From contig NZ_AMRL01000016.1 of assembly GCF_000299935.1 (NCBI RefSeq), forward strand, positions 1 through 64,000: 64,000 nucleotides of DNA, read 5' to 3'. Numbering within the stretch: the first letter of the stretch is position 1; every line of letters starts with the position of its first letter. Positions 8,776 to 18,203 of the stretch are shown in pieces. A program made the position numbers and the translations under genes. The stretch comes from Oceanibaculum indicum P24. Lineage in GTDB: Bacteria > Pseudomonadota > Alphaproteobacteria > Oceanibaculales > Oceanibaculaceae. The notes under the pieces were generated by a model. The model was given only the letters and a program-made list of their open reading frames with translations, searched no databases and had not been told where the DNA came from.

Positions 8776-10917
8776 CTAGTCATCGAAAGCGTCGATACCA
8801 TCTGGATCTCTGCCAGACTGGAGCATCTCAAACTCTATCAGGTACTGAGACACGGCTTCTTGAGCATCGTCAGGCACCTTGCCATCGCGCTGTAGCTGCC
8901 TGAGTCGGTTCGCACTAGCGGCTATGTCGATATAGCTATCCAGCCAGCTCGGATTGAGGCGAGGTCGATGATGGACCGCCCAATCACCCATGTTTTGCGA
9001 ACTGGTGTGCTGCAGAAATTTCTGTAGCAGCTTCAAGAGTCCACCGTCGGTCGTGGTTAGCTGGCCGCACCATTCTCGTACCTCAATGCCGTCGGTCCAG
9101 TCCTTCCAGTTGGCGATAAGTCTCGGCAATTCTGGGTGATCCAAGAAGCCCAGTTCGCCTGAGAGGTGTCGTACTCGATCCAGCCATACAGCCTTCAGTC
9201 GGGTGATTTCGTCAGCTCTCAGCAGGGTGGCTTCACTGGATTCTCGGGCCTTTGTGACTTCCTTGTCCACTGCCCTCAAGAGCCTCGACTGGACTGCGAT
9301 GGCACTACCAGCCCGCATCGCCGCCTCCAGAACCTCGGCACGTTTATCAACCGCCAGACGTCTCAGTAGGTGATAGACGAGACGAGAGATGCGAATAACA
9401 TTCCCGAAGTCGAACATCCCACGTTCATCGGCGGGATCGATCAGTCCGTCGCCCATGTTGAGGAGTGCTTGGACGACAGTCGGGATATGCGCGTCTGGGA
9501 TGTCTTGTTCGACGTGATCCATCAGGCGTTCGAGAAGGGCCCTCGCTTTCGATAAGCCGTCGGGACGTCGTTCCGCTTTGGCGTGAACGAGTGCATTGCC
9601 GAAATCCGTGGGTGATCCAGCAAGACTCAGCAGTGCCGTCATTTCGCTGCGGCTGACTGCCCCGAGAGGTACGGTCAGTCGGAAATAGGTCGGGAATATA
9701 TCTGGGTGACACGCACGTAGCTTCCTGCGCCACTCGGCCAACCAATCGGCGCCATAACCCGTTTGGCCAGTCTTCGGAAATATACGTTCCATGAGCGCTT
9801 GTGTACTCGCTCGTAGCGGCTCCGGTATCTCATCCGCCCACCGATGGTGAAAGGCTTGGGCAGCATTTCGATCGCCCTCATGTGTGTCGTCACGGTTGTG
9901 ACCGGAGAATCTGTCGGGGTTCGTCCGGACGACGTCATACAGATCGGGCAAGAAAACTCTGACGGCTTCGAGTGCGATGAAATCGACTGGATTGACTTCC
10001 CCGCGCACCGCCGGATAGGTCACAGACAGGGTGTTCGTGAAGCGAACGATATCACGTGGCACTTTGATCAGTGGATCGATGCCAGCGAAGAACACATTCG
10101 TCCAATAGGACTGCTCGAACAGCCCATCTGACGAATCGCCCAACACCTGATCGAGACGTTGGAACAGTGCGGCCCGCAACGCCACACGATCGACCAGCGG
10201 CAAGTCGAACGGCACCTGGATGATCTTCTCCAGATAGCGATCGCCGGGTAGCCCGCTCTGCTGATGGATAGCCTTCGCGGCGACGTCGCGGTCGAAAGCG
10301 AGCAAGTAGACGACGTTCGGGAAGTCCGCCAGCGCCTTGATGACCGTGAATAGCTGGCGCGTCTCTTCCGGGGTCAGTCGATCAATGTCGTCGATGATGA
10401 CCAGAATGCGTTTTCCAGCCTCCTTGAGTATCTTGCTGATCCCGGACTTGAGTGCGGGTACGTCTTTCGGTTCTCGCTTGGCCCCGAGTCTGAAGAGCTG
10501 CCCGAGCTGCCTCCCAGCGCCCCCCGTCATGCCAGAGAGGTCAATCAGACCGCCGATGCCTTCGGCGAAATCACCCAGCAGTTTTCCCAGCTTCTTGAAT
10601 TTCTCGCTCTTGGCTGGCAGAACGGCCTGTAGTTGGCCGAGGAAAGCGCGGGCCAAGTTCTCCTGCCCAGAGAACCACCAAGGGTTAAAGGTCACGACGG
10701 CTGGCCGCTCCCCTTCAGGCCGCTGATTAAGGTAGTGGGCCACGTAGTATAGTACCGTGGATTTCCCAGAGCCCCACGGACCGTAGAGCGCGAGTACCAA
10801 ACCGTCGCTACCTGGATAACGACAGATACTGTCTGCTAGGCTTTTCGCGAATGGCGCATGTCCGAAAAGATCGTCTTTCGGGTCGGTGCTCGGGCGGTCG
10901 GCGGATAGTGTAGTCAT
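8776..10917 (-). CDS. KAP family P-loop NTPase
   Basis: 713 residues. Walker A is GPWGSGKST at 46-54 and Walker B is ILVIIDDIDRL at 171-181. The NPWWFSG motif at 78-84, an aromatic strand after Walker A, is typical of KAP NTPases, as is the late FDRDVAAKAI sensor segment. Unlike many KAP proteins it shows no clear membrane helix inserted in the NTPase domain. The C-terminal half (from about residue 330) is unrecognised and helical. KAP family members include PifA of plasmid F, which excludes phage T7; that precedent and the location as the only large cargo gene of an integrative element suggest phage defence, which is inference. It is transcribed towards the integrase. Confidence 0.9.
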   Translation of the reverse strand: MTTLSADRPSTDPKDDLFGHAPFAKSLADSICRYPGSDGLVLALYGPWGSGKSTVLYYVAHYLNQRPEGERPAVVTFNPWWFSGQENLARAFLGQLQAVLPAKSEKFKKLGKLLGDFAEGIGGLIDLSGMTGGAGRQLGQLFRLGAKREPKDVPALKSGISKILKEAGKRILVIIDDIDRLTPEETRQLFTVIKALADFPNVVYLLAFDRDVAAKAIHQQSGLPGDRYLEKIIQVPFDLPLVDRVALRAALFQRLDQVLGDSSDGLFEQSYWTNVFFAGIDPLIKVPRDIVRFTNTLSVTYPAVRGEVNPVDFIALEAVRVFLPDLYDVVRTNPDRFSGHNRDDTHEGDRNAAQAFHHRWADEIPEPLRASTQALMERIFPKTGQTGYGADWLAEWRRKLRACHPDIFPTYFRLTVPLGAVSRSEMTALLSLAGSPTDFGNALVHAKAERRPDGLSKARALLERLMDHVEQDIPDAHIPTVVQALLNMGDGLIDPADERGMFDFGNVIRISRLVYHLLRRLAVDKRAEVLEAAMRAGSAIAVQSRLLRAVDKEVTKARESSEATLLRADEITRLKAVWLDRVRHLSGELGFLDHPELPRLIANWKDWTDGIEVREWCGQLTTTDGGLLKLLQKFLQHTSSQNMGDWAVHHRPRLNPSWLDSYIDIAASANRLRQLQRDGKVPDDAQEAVSQYLIEFEMLQSGRDPDGIDAFDD

Positions 10918-11069
10918 TGGCTATCCTCATCGAACTATCCATTTGGTCGTGTGGCGGAAGCAGTCTTGGCTCTACGCCCTCGTTCTCTTCATGTCTCCTC
11001 GATTGCCCCGGCTGAGATTAGCTTAGCACCTTGTCCAGATTTCCGGGGCTACCTGATTACAAGTTCATC

Positions 11070-11420
11070 ATGCGCAGGGATAAGATTGAGGCGCAGGCAA
11101 GCCAAAGACGGACCACACTGGCCCACACGATCCGCGTCGTGACCATCGACGGCCAGCCGTGGTTCGTGGCGGCTGACGTCGCTGCTGTTCTGGACTTCAG
11201 CACCACCGCTGGCGCTGGTTGGTACGCTCGACACCTCAAGGACAGCGAGCGGAATACCATCATCATTCGTGATGGTAATCGTGGGAACCCGCTCAAGACC
11301 ATCATCAACGAGGCGGGTCTCTACAGGCTCATCATGCGCAGCGACGAACCGGAAGCGCGGGTGTTTCAGAACGGAGTGACGCGATTGCGACGAGAACAAA
11401 AAAAGAACTTTTCACACTAA
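11070..11420 (+). CDS. truncated BRO-N domain protein (phage antirepressor-like)
   Basis: About 116 residues from ATG 11070; an upstream TTG at 11031 would add 13. PWFVAADVAAVLDF and later KTIINEAGLYRLIMRSDEPEARVFQ are the BRO-N signature of phage antirepressors and baculovirus repeated ORFs. The domain normally continues with a W-V-x-x-x-V-L-P-x-I-R helix and a C-terminal DNA-binding or KilA-C part; here it degenerates after VFQN and stops, after a run of seven A. It is probably a remnant or a minimal regulator. It is divergent from the KAP gene with about 150 bp between them. Confidence 0.65.
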   Translation: MRRDKIEAQASQRRTTLAHTIRVVTIDGQPWFVAADVAAVLDFSTTAGAGWYARHLKDSERNTIIIRDGNRGNPLKTIINEAGLYRLIMRSDEPEARVFQNGVTRLRREQKKNFSH

Positions 11421-11471
11421 GAAACTTTTGCTAATGTGCGCTTAGCTTTCTATGCCGCTCCGGCGGGGCCG

Positions 11472-11618
11472 GGACAGTGGCTTTAAAGTGAGGAGCGTCA
11501 ACCCGCTCCGGGTGGTTCTGGTTGAGAACTGCTTAAGGGCAAGTGTGAAGAGACGGACGCGCTCAGACCGCGCTGAAACCTCACTCTTGTCCGGCTGTTC
11601 TTCCCGACGACGGTCGGG
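11472..11618. other. candidate structured RNA or DNA element
   Basis: GGACA (11472-11476) can pair with TGTCC (11588-11592), and AGTGAGG (11487-11493) with CCTCACT (11579-11585), enclosing smaller hairpins such as GAGCG/CGCTC. Directly after is a strong hairpin CCCGAC/GTCGGG (11603-11618). The strand cannot be decided and there is no clear promoter. Confidence 0.3.
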
Positions 11619-12248
11619 CGGGGCTAGCGCCAGCCAGGGCGCGATACAAATGCACGGGTTTTAATGACCTGCAGGCCTGTGGGCGAACCTTGGGCAACGC
11701 TCATGATTCGTATCACTGTTGAGGTCCGAGTAGATGTTGCCGCCGTCCTCGGATGGCTGTCCATTATCTGCTATCTGGCCTAAGGCGTGTGGGGCCGATC
11801 CGTCGGCCTCCCATGTCCTCTATCCCGTTCAAGCGGTGACATAGCCAAGGCAGGCCGTTGTCGGAATTTTCGACCGGAATTTTTCTGCGACCACCCATCG
11901 CGGCTGCGGCGTGGCAACTTCCCCCGTAGTCGGGGTACGGGGGGGGGGTCTGTCGGGCGCTAGGAGCGCCGCTGGGCAGCCCTTCATGATTGCCCTTCTC
12001 TCGGGTCGGGCCGCCGCGCTGGGCGGCTCCCACGGCCTCAAGGGGCGCTTCTCGGTGGCGTTCTCACTCGCCTCTGAGCATGTCCCGCAACAGGCCACGA
12101 CAGAAGACCGTGGCCATCGGCTTGGTCCTTTGGTCCTGCCTCGTCAGGTCGAGGCCACAGGCGTCACGCAAGCGGCAGGGGCAGTCCTTCCAGACTGGAA
12201 GCCACCTCGGCAACGTCGGACACTCAGCCCGAAAGCGTGCTTTGCGTC

Positions 12249-12268
12249 AGACACCTGCTGGCCACCTG
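12249..12268. promoter_or_regulatory. candidate integrase arm-type site, right end
   Basis: This 20-mer matches 6653-6672 at 19 of 20 positions and has the same orientation. It ends four bases before the right 91-bp repeat. Confidence 0.55.
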
Positions 12269-12272
12269 AATC

Positions 12273-12390
<118 letters not shown>

Positions 12391-12440
12391 CCAGGCTGGT
12401 ACCGGGGCCGTGAAGGCCCGTCCACCGCAGGAAGGCGTGC

Positions 12441-12469
12441 GATATAGCAAGTCGGCTTCGGCTTGTCGA
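12441..12469 (-). promoter_or_regulatory. promoter of tRNA-Lys
   Basis: On the minus strand TCGACA (12469-12464), a 17-base spacer, then TATATC (12446-12441), about 50 bases ahead of the mature tRNA 5' end. Spacing and match are good for a sigma-70-type promoter; inferred. Confidence 0.55.
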
Positions 12470-12524
12470 GCGTGAAAGCCACGCCGATCACGGAATTTTC
12501 CCTAATCCCGTTTCAGTCCCTGTC

Positions 12525-13670
12525 CTAATCCTCGTCAACGCCGCGCCGGCTGATGCGGATGTCGCGGTGGACATAGGCGCCGATGATGAAGCCAAAGCCG
12601 ATCATCAGCGTCAGCATGGCTGTGCCGCCATAGGAGATCAGCGGCAGCGGAATGCCCACCACGGGCAGCAGGCCGGTGACCATGGCGATGTTGATGAACA
12701 TGTAGAGGAAGAAGTTCAGCGTCAGCCCCAGCGCCAGCAGGCGGGCGAACTGGCTGCGCGCGCGCAGGCCGATGGCCGTGCCATAGACCAGCACCAGCAT
12801 GTACAGGCCGATCAGCCCGATGCCGCCGGCCAGGCCGAATTCCTCCGCCAGCATGGTGAAGATGAAGTCGGTCTGCTTTTCCGGCAGGAAGTTCAGGTGG
12901 CTCTGCGAGCCCTGCAGGAAGCCCTTGCCGAACAGCCCGCCGGAGCCCAGCGCGATCTTCGATTGCAGGATGTGGTAGCCGGTGCCCAGCGGGTCGTTCT
13001 CCGGGTTCAGGAAGGTCAGGATGCGGTTGCGCTGATAATCGCGCAGCAGCCCCCAGGCGATCGGGATGCAGGCGAGGCCGGCGATGCCGACAAGCAGGAA
13101 CTTCCAGATCCTGACGCCGGCCAGGAACAGCAGCCCGCTGCCGGCGAAGATCAGCATCATCGCGGTGCCGAGGTCGGGCTGCCGCAGCACCAGCAGGGCC
13201 GGGGCGGCGATCATCATCAGCGGCGGCAGCAGATAGGTGATGCGCCCGGTTTCCTCATGCGTCAGACCATGGAAATAGCGCGCCAGTGCCAGCACCAGCG
13301 CGACCTTCATCAGTTCCGACGGCTGCAGCTGGAACACGCCAAGGTCGATCCAGCGCTGCGCGCCCATGCCGATCTCGCCCGCCACCTCGACCACGAACAG
13401 CAGGACCAGCGCGCCGAGATAGCCGACATAGGCCCAGCGCATCCAGAATCTTATGTCGATCAGCGCGATGACCAGCAGCGCGCACAGCGCTACGCCGAAG
13501 CGCGCCATCTGCCGCGTCGCCCAGGGCTGCCAGTGGCCATTGGCGGCGGAATAGAGCATGGCGAAGCCGACGCCGGCGATCACGATCAGCAGCAGGATCA
13601 GGAACCAGTTCACCTGCAGGATCTTGCGGCCCAGGGTCAGTTCGCGCTTGCCGTAGCTGCGGATGCTCAT
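12525..13670 (-). CDS. rodA: rod shape-determining peptidoglycan glycosyltransferase RodA
   Basis: 381 residues with about ten membrane helices; SEDS-family glycan polymerase that works with PBP2 in cell elongation. Family segments seen include QPDLGTAMMLIFAGSGLLFLAG, the LNPENDPLGTGYHILQSKIALGSGGLFGKG region, FLPEKQTDFIFTMLAEEFG and the late PLISYGGTAM. It is last in the mreB-mreC-mreD-mrdA-rodA operon, starting four bases after the mrdA stop. Confidence 0.97.
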   Translation of the reverse strand: MSIRSYGKRELTLGRKILQVNWFLILLLIVIAGVGFAMLYSAANGHWQPWATRQMARFGVALCALLVIALIDIRFWMRWAYVGYLGALVLLFVVEVAGEIGMGAQRWIDLGVFQLQPSELMKVALVLALARYFHGLTHEETGRITYLLPPLMMIAAPALLVLRQPDLGTAMMLIFAGSGLLFLAGVRIWKFLLVGIAGLACIPIAWGLLRDYQRNRILTFLNPENDPLGTGYHILQSKIALGSGGLFGKGFLQGSQSHLNFLPEKQTDFIFTMLAEEFGLAGGIGLIGLYMLVLVYGTAIGLRARSQFARLLALGLTLNFFLYMFINIAMVTGLLPVVGIPLPLISYGGTAMLTLMIGFGFIIGAYVHRDIRISRRGVDED

Positions 13671-13674
13671 GGCG

Positions 13675-15585
13675 TTAGCTCCTGCCCGGCGGCACGAAGG
13701 CCAGCGGCCGGCCTTGCGCCGGGTCGCGGCGCTGCGTCTCGATCAAAAGGTCGCGGGCGATGGGGGCTGCAACCGCCGATCCGCCGCCGCCATGCTCGAC
13801 GATGACAGCACAGCAATAGCGCGGCGCATTCACCGGCGCATAGCCGACGAACAGCGCATGGTCGCGCTGCCGCCAGGGCAGGTCCTCGTTCTTCTTCACG
13901 CCGGTCAGCCGCTCCGCCATGGTGATGCGGCGCACCTGCGCGGTACCGGTCTTGCCGCCCATTTCCATGCCGGCCTCGGTGATGCGGGCGCGCCAGGCGG
14001 TGCCGCCATTCGGATCGTTGGTGACGGCTGCCATGGCGGTGCGGACCAGGCGCAGATGCTCCTGCGACACGCCCATGGAGGGGAAGCCGGCATCGCCGCC
14101 CGGCCCGGCGGTGGTAGCGCCTGGTGCCGATATGGCGTGCAGGCCGGCCTGTTCCGGCGTGAAGCGGGTCAGGTGCGGCTTCACCGCGATGCCGCCATTG
14201 ACCAGCCGGGCGGTCATCACGGCCAGCTGCAGCGGTGTCGCCAGGATATAGCCCTGGCCGATACCGGCGATCAGCGTCTCGCCCTGGTGCCAGGGCTTGC
14301 CGAAGCGGGCCTGCTTCCATTCGCGGGTCGGGATCAGGCCGCCGCGCTCGCCCGGCAGGTCGAAGCCAAGCGGCCGGCCGAGGCCCAGCCGTTCCGACAT
14401 GGCGGCAATGCGGGCGATGCCCAGGCGCCGCGAGACCTCGTAGAAATAGACGTCGCAGGAATGTTTCAGCGCGTCATGCATGTCCATATGGCCATGGCCC
14501 TGCCGCTTCCAGCAATGGAAGCGGGTGTCGCCCAGCTCCATGTGGCCGGGGCAGAACACCCGCTGCTGGGGCGAGATCACGCCGGCCTCCAGCGCTGCCA
14601 GCGCCACCACCATCTTGAAGGTGGAGCCGGGCGCGTACTGGCCGGCAATCGCCTTGTTGGTCAGCGGGCCGCGCTCGTTGGAGATCAGCTCTTCCCACTC
14701 ATTCGGGGTCAGGCCGCGGTTGAAGGCGTTGGGGTCGAAGCCGGGGGTGGAGGCCAGCGCCAGCACATCGCCATTGTGCACATCCATGATGACGGCGGCG
14801 GCGCTTTCCTCGCCCAGCCGTTCCACGGCGTAACGCTGCAGTTCCATGTCCAGCGTGATTTCCAGGCGCCGGCCCGGCTGGCCTTCCTCGCGCGACAGCT
14901 CGCGGATCACCCGGCCCAGCGCGTTCACCTCGACCTGGCTGGTGCCCGCCGTGCCGCGCAGATGCTGGTCATGCACCTTCTCGACGCCGTTCTTGCCGAT
15001 GCGGAAATCTGGCAGTTCCAGCAGCGGGTCGCCGGTCAGCTCGGATTCGGAGACCGCGGCGACATAGCCCAGCACGTGGGAGGCCTGCGCGGCATAGGGA
15101 TAGAAGCGGCTGAGGCCGACCTCGATGGAAATACCCGGCAGGTCGGGCGCGTTCACCTCGACGCGGCTGACCTCCTCCCAGCTCAGATTCTCGCGCACCG
15201 TGATCGGCACGAAGGCGCGCTTCCGCCGCATGTCGCGCAGCACCCGGCGCACCTCGCGCTCCGGCAGGTCGATGACCCGGCCCAGCCGCTCCAGCGTCAG
15301 CGGTACGTCGCCCGACTGCTCGCGCACGATGACGACGCGGTAGTTCTTCTCGTTGATCGCCAGCGGCACGCCGAATCGGTCCACGATCTCGCCGCGCGGC
15401 GGCGGCAGCAGGCGGATGCTGATGCGGTTGTCGTCGGCCAGCACGCGGTAGCGGTCGGCCTGCACGACCTGAAGATAGTAGAGCCGCCCGGCGAGCGTGC
15501 CGACCAGACCGATCTGCGCCGCGCCCAGCATGAGGGCGCGGCGGGTCAGCACCTTCTGCCGTTCCTGATCGCGGTCCTTCTTCAT
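13675..15585 (-). CDS. mrdA: penicillin-binding protein 2 (elongation transpeptidase)
   Basis: 636 residues with an N-terminal membrane anchor (LMLGAAQIGLVGTLAGRLYYL), a pedestal/dimerisation part, and the transpeptidase domain: SxxK motif in APGSTFKMV at about residue 320 (nucleophile Ser) and KTG in MGGKTGTAQV. It crosslinks new peptidoglycan in the lateral wall together with RodA. It is 21 bp after mreD and 4 bp before rodA. Beta-lactams such as mecillinam target this class. Confidence 0.97.
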   Translation of the reverse strand: MKKDRDQERQKVLTRRALMLGAAQIGLVGTLAGRLYYLQVVQADRYRVLADDNRISIRLLPPPRGEIVDRFGVPLAINEKNYRVVIVREQSGDVPLTLERLGRVIDLPEREVRRVLRDMRRKRAFVPITVRENLSWEEVSRVEVNAPDLPGISIEVGLSRFYPYAAQASHVLGYVAAVSESELTGDPLLELPDFRIGKNGVEKVHDQHLRGTAGTSQVEVNALGRVIRELSREEGQPGRRLEITLDMELQRYAVERLGEESAAAVIMDVHNGDVLALASTPGFDPNAFNRGLTPNEWEELISNERGPLTNKAIAGQYAPGSTFKMVVALAALEAGVISPQQRVFCPGHMELGDTRFHCWKRQGHGHMDMHDALKHSCDVYFYEVSRRLGIARIAAMSERLGLGRPLGFDLPGERGGLIPTREWKQARFGKPWHQGETLIAGIGQGYILATPLQLAVMTARLVNGGIAVKPHLTRFTPEQAGLHAISAPGATTAGPGGDAGFPSMGVSQEHLRLVRTAMAAVTNDPNGGTAWRARITEAGMEMGGKTGTAQVRRITMAERLTGVKKNEDLPWRQRDHALFVGYAPVNAPRYCCAVIVEHGGGGSAVAAPIARDLLIETQRRDPAQGRPLAFVPPGRS

Positions 15586-15606
15586 GCCGTCGGTCCCAAC
15601 CTGGTC

Positions 15607-16116
15607 CTAACGCTGGATGTGGCGGTGCGCGGCGACGAACAGGATCGCCAGGCACGGAAACAGCGCCACGGTGATGGTGTATTGGAACATCGCCGGCCGG
15701 ATGCCGATGACGGAGCCGTTCAGCACCGTGATCAGCAGCCATACCAGCAGCGCCGCCATTGCCGCCAGGACGGCAAAGCCGATCCAGGCGATGTAGAAGG
15801 GGCGCTTCAGGAAAGTGCGCCGCTGTCCCAGTGCCGTGCCATACACGAACAGCAGGGCCAGCGCGCCCACCCCCAGCGGCAGGCCGGACAGCGCATCTTC
15901 CAGCACGCCGATGACGAACACCATGCCCAGCGGCAGCAGATCAGGACGGTACACCGCCCAGTAGAACACCGCCATCAGCGTATAGGCCGGCGCCACGCTG
16001 CCGAGATAGGGCACGCCCAGCGGCACGGTGCCAAGCAGCAGCAGCAGCAGCGTCAGTACAACCGGGATCAGCCGCCGCGCCCAAAGGTCCAGCCGTTGGG
16101 CAAGAGTGGGTTTCAT
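15607..16116 (-). CDS. mreD: rod shape-determining protein MreD
   Basis: 169 residues, five to six hydrophobic helices, the normal MreD form. The start is taken as ATG 16116 (MKPTLAQRLD), which overlaps the mreC stop by ATGA; an upstream in-frame extension to 16218 would lie wholly inside mreC and adds an arginine-rich, unconserved head. It couples MreC and PBP2 to MreB filaments at the inner membrane. Confidence 0.93.
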   Translation of the reverse strand: MKPTLAQRLDLWARRLIPVVLTLLLLLLGTVPLGVPYLGSVAPAYTLMAVFYWAVYRPDLLPLGMVFVIGVLEDALSGLPLGVGALALLFVYGTALGQRRTFLKRPFYIAWIGFAVLAAMAALLVWLLITVLNGSVIGIRPAMFQYTITVALFPCLAILFVAAHRHIQR

Positions 16117-17003
16117 CGCCGCCCCGGACTTTGCGACGCTTCCTGGCGTGTGGGTTCGCTGCGCGCCGCCGCCGGCAGGGAGAAATCGACGAGGCGCAGA
16201 TATTCGATCTTGTGCCACTCGACGAAGGGCTTCACCCGCACCTCATGGTCGCTGACCGAGATGACGATGCCGACCGGCAGGCCCGGCGGCAGCGCGCCGG
16301 CATGGCCGGAGGTGACGATGCGGTCGCCGGGCGACACCTTGGCGTTGCTGTCGAGATAGAGCAGCTTCGGGCGCACTGTGTTGTCGCCGGCCAGGATCGC
16401 GCGGTCGCGGGTATTCTCCACGATCACCGGAATGCGCGAGTTCAGGTCGGTGATCAGCAGCGCGCGGGCATGCTGGTAGCCGACCTCCGCGATGCGCCCG
16501 GCCAGCCCCTGGCCGGTCATCGCCGCCTGGCCCTTCTCCACGCCGTCGCGCGAGCCGACATTCACCAGCACGCTGCGCACGAAGGGGCCGCCGCTGTCGC
16601 CGATCACCCGGCCGGTCACATAGCTGGCCGCCGGGTCGGGGATATAGCCGGTGAGCGCCCGCAGCGAGCGGTTCTCCGCCTCCAGCAGCCGGGCGGCCTG
16701 CTGCCATTGCATAAGCCGGGCATTTTCCTCGCGCAGCCGCGCATTCTCGTCGCGCAGGTCACGCAGTTCGCGGGCCTGCTGCAGCAGGTCGGAGACCGTA
16801 GCCGCCGGGCGGGACAGAACATCGAGAATCGGCGCGGTGGCATCGACAATCGCCGTGCGGGTGCGCTCCACCAGCACGATATCGGCCTTTCCCAGCACCA
16901 GCAGGCCGAAAGCGGCGGCGATCAGCAGCCCATAGGAAAAGCGATGCCAGAAGCTGCGGAACGGTTCGGTGATGGTGCTGAACGAACCGGATCGACGCGC
17001 CAC
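16113..17003 (-). CDS. mreC: rod shape-determining protein MreC
   Basis: 296 residues: a short cytoplasmic head, one membrane helix (FSYGLLIAAAFGLLVLGKA), a coiled coil (LLQQARELRDLRDENARLREENARL) and the two beta-barrel domains with the conserved GLAGRIAEVG and DLNSRIPVIVENT segments. It acts in the periplasm as the scaffold activating PBP2-RodA. The C-terminal tail after SLPAAA is probably disordered. It is second in the operon. Confidence 0.96.
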   Translation of the reverse strand: MARRSGSFSTITEPFRSFWHRFSYGLLIAAAFGLLVLGKADIVLVERTRTAIVDATAPILDVLSRPAATVSDLLQQARELRDLRDENARLREENARLMQWQQAARLLEAENRSLRALTGYIPDPAASYVTGRVIGDSGGPFVRSVLVNVGSRDGVEKGQAAMTGQGLAGRIAEVGYQHARALLITDLNSRIPVIVENTRDRAILAGDNTVRPKLLYLDSNAKVSPGDRIVTSGHAGALPPGLPVGIVISVSDHEVRVKPFVEWHKIEYLRLVDFSLPAAARSEPTRQEASQSPGRR

Positions 17004-17068
17004 TTAACATTCCCCCGCAAGTCTTTGTCCTGAAAGACTCTTGGCAATATACAGAAAGTTTTTGCGGA

Positions 17069-18124
<1,056 letters not shown>

Positions 18125-18145
18125 TCACACCGTGGATTGAAAGGG

Positions 18146-18171
18146 ACCGGCGGGCCGTATAGCCCGCCGGT
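18146..18171. terminator. hairpin after leuA
   Basis: ACCGGCGGGC (18146-18155) and GCCCGCCGGT (18162-18171) form a perfect 10-bp stem with a six-base loop. On the minus strand only CCCTTTC follows, so the U-tract is weak. It lies 32 bp past the leuA stop and ahead of the mreB promoter region. Confidence 0.55.
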
Positions 18172-18203
18172 GGACTCAAAATGCCGCGATGCGCCCGTGA
18201 CGA

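Larger units (their letters stand above)
11421..12272. other. 852-bp right-end region of the element without a convincing gene
   Basis: Many hairpin-forming segments and no reading frame with family signals. 11472-11618 looks like a folded RNA or DNA structure. A 26-codon frame at 11703-11783 (hydrophobic C-terminus) has no clear ribosome site. A run of ten G lies at 11939-11948. Further hairpins include CTTCCA/TGGAAG near 12190-12205. Candidate arm sites lie at 12249-12268. It may be decayed element DNA. Confidence 0.5.

Noticed and set aside
11452-11664. 70-codon plus-strand ORF at the right part of the element
   Set aside because: Arg/Ser-rich, no ribosome site, and it coincides with the folded segment 11472-11618.
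13663-16359. 898-codon plus-strand ORF antisense to mrdA, mreD and mreC
   Set aside because: GC-rich DNA leaves antisense frames open; the peptide is His/Gln/Arg-rich without domains, while the minus-strand genes have full family signatures.
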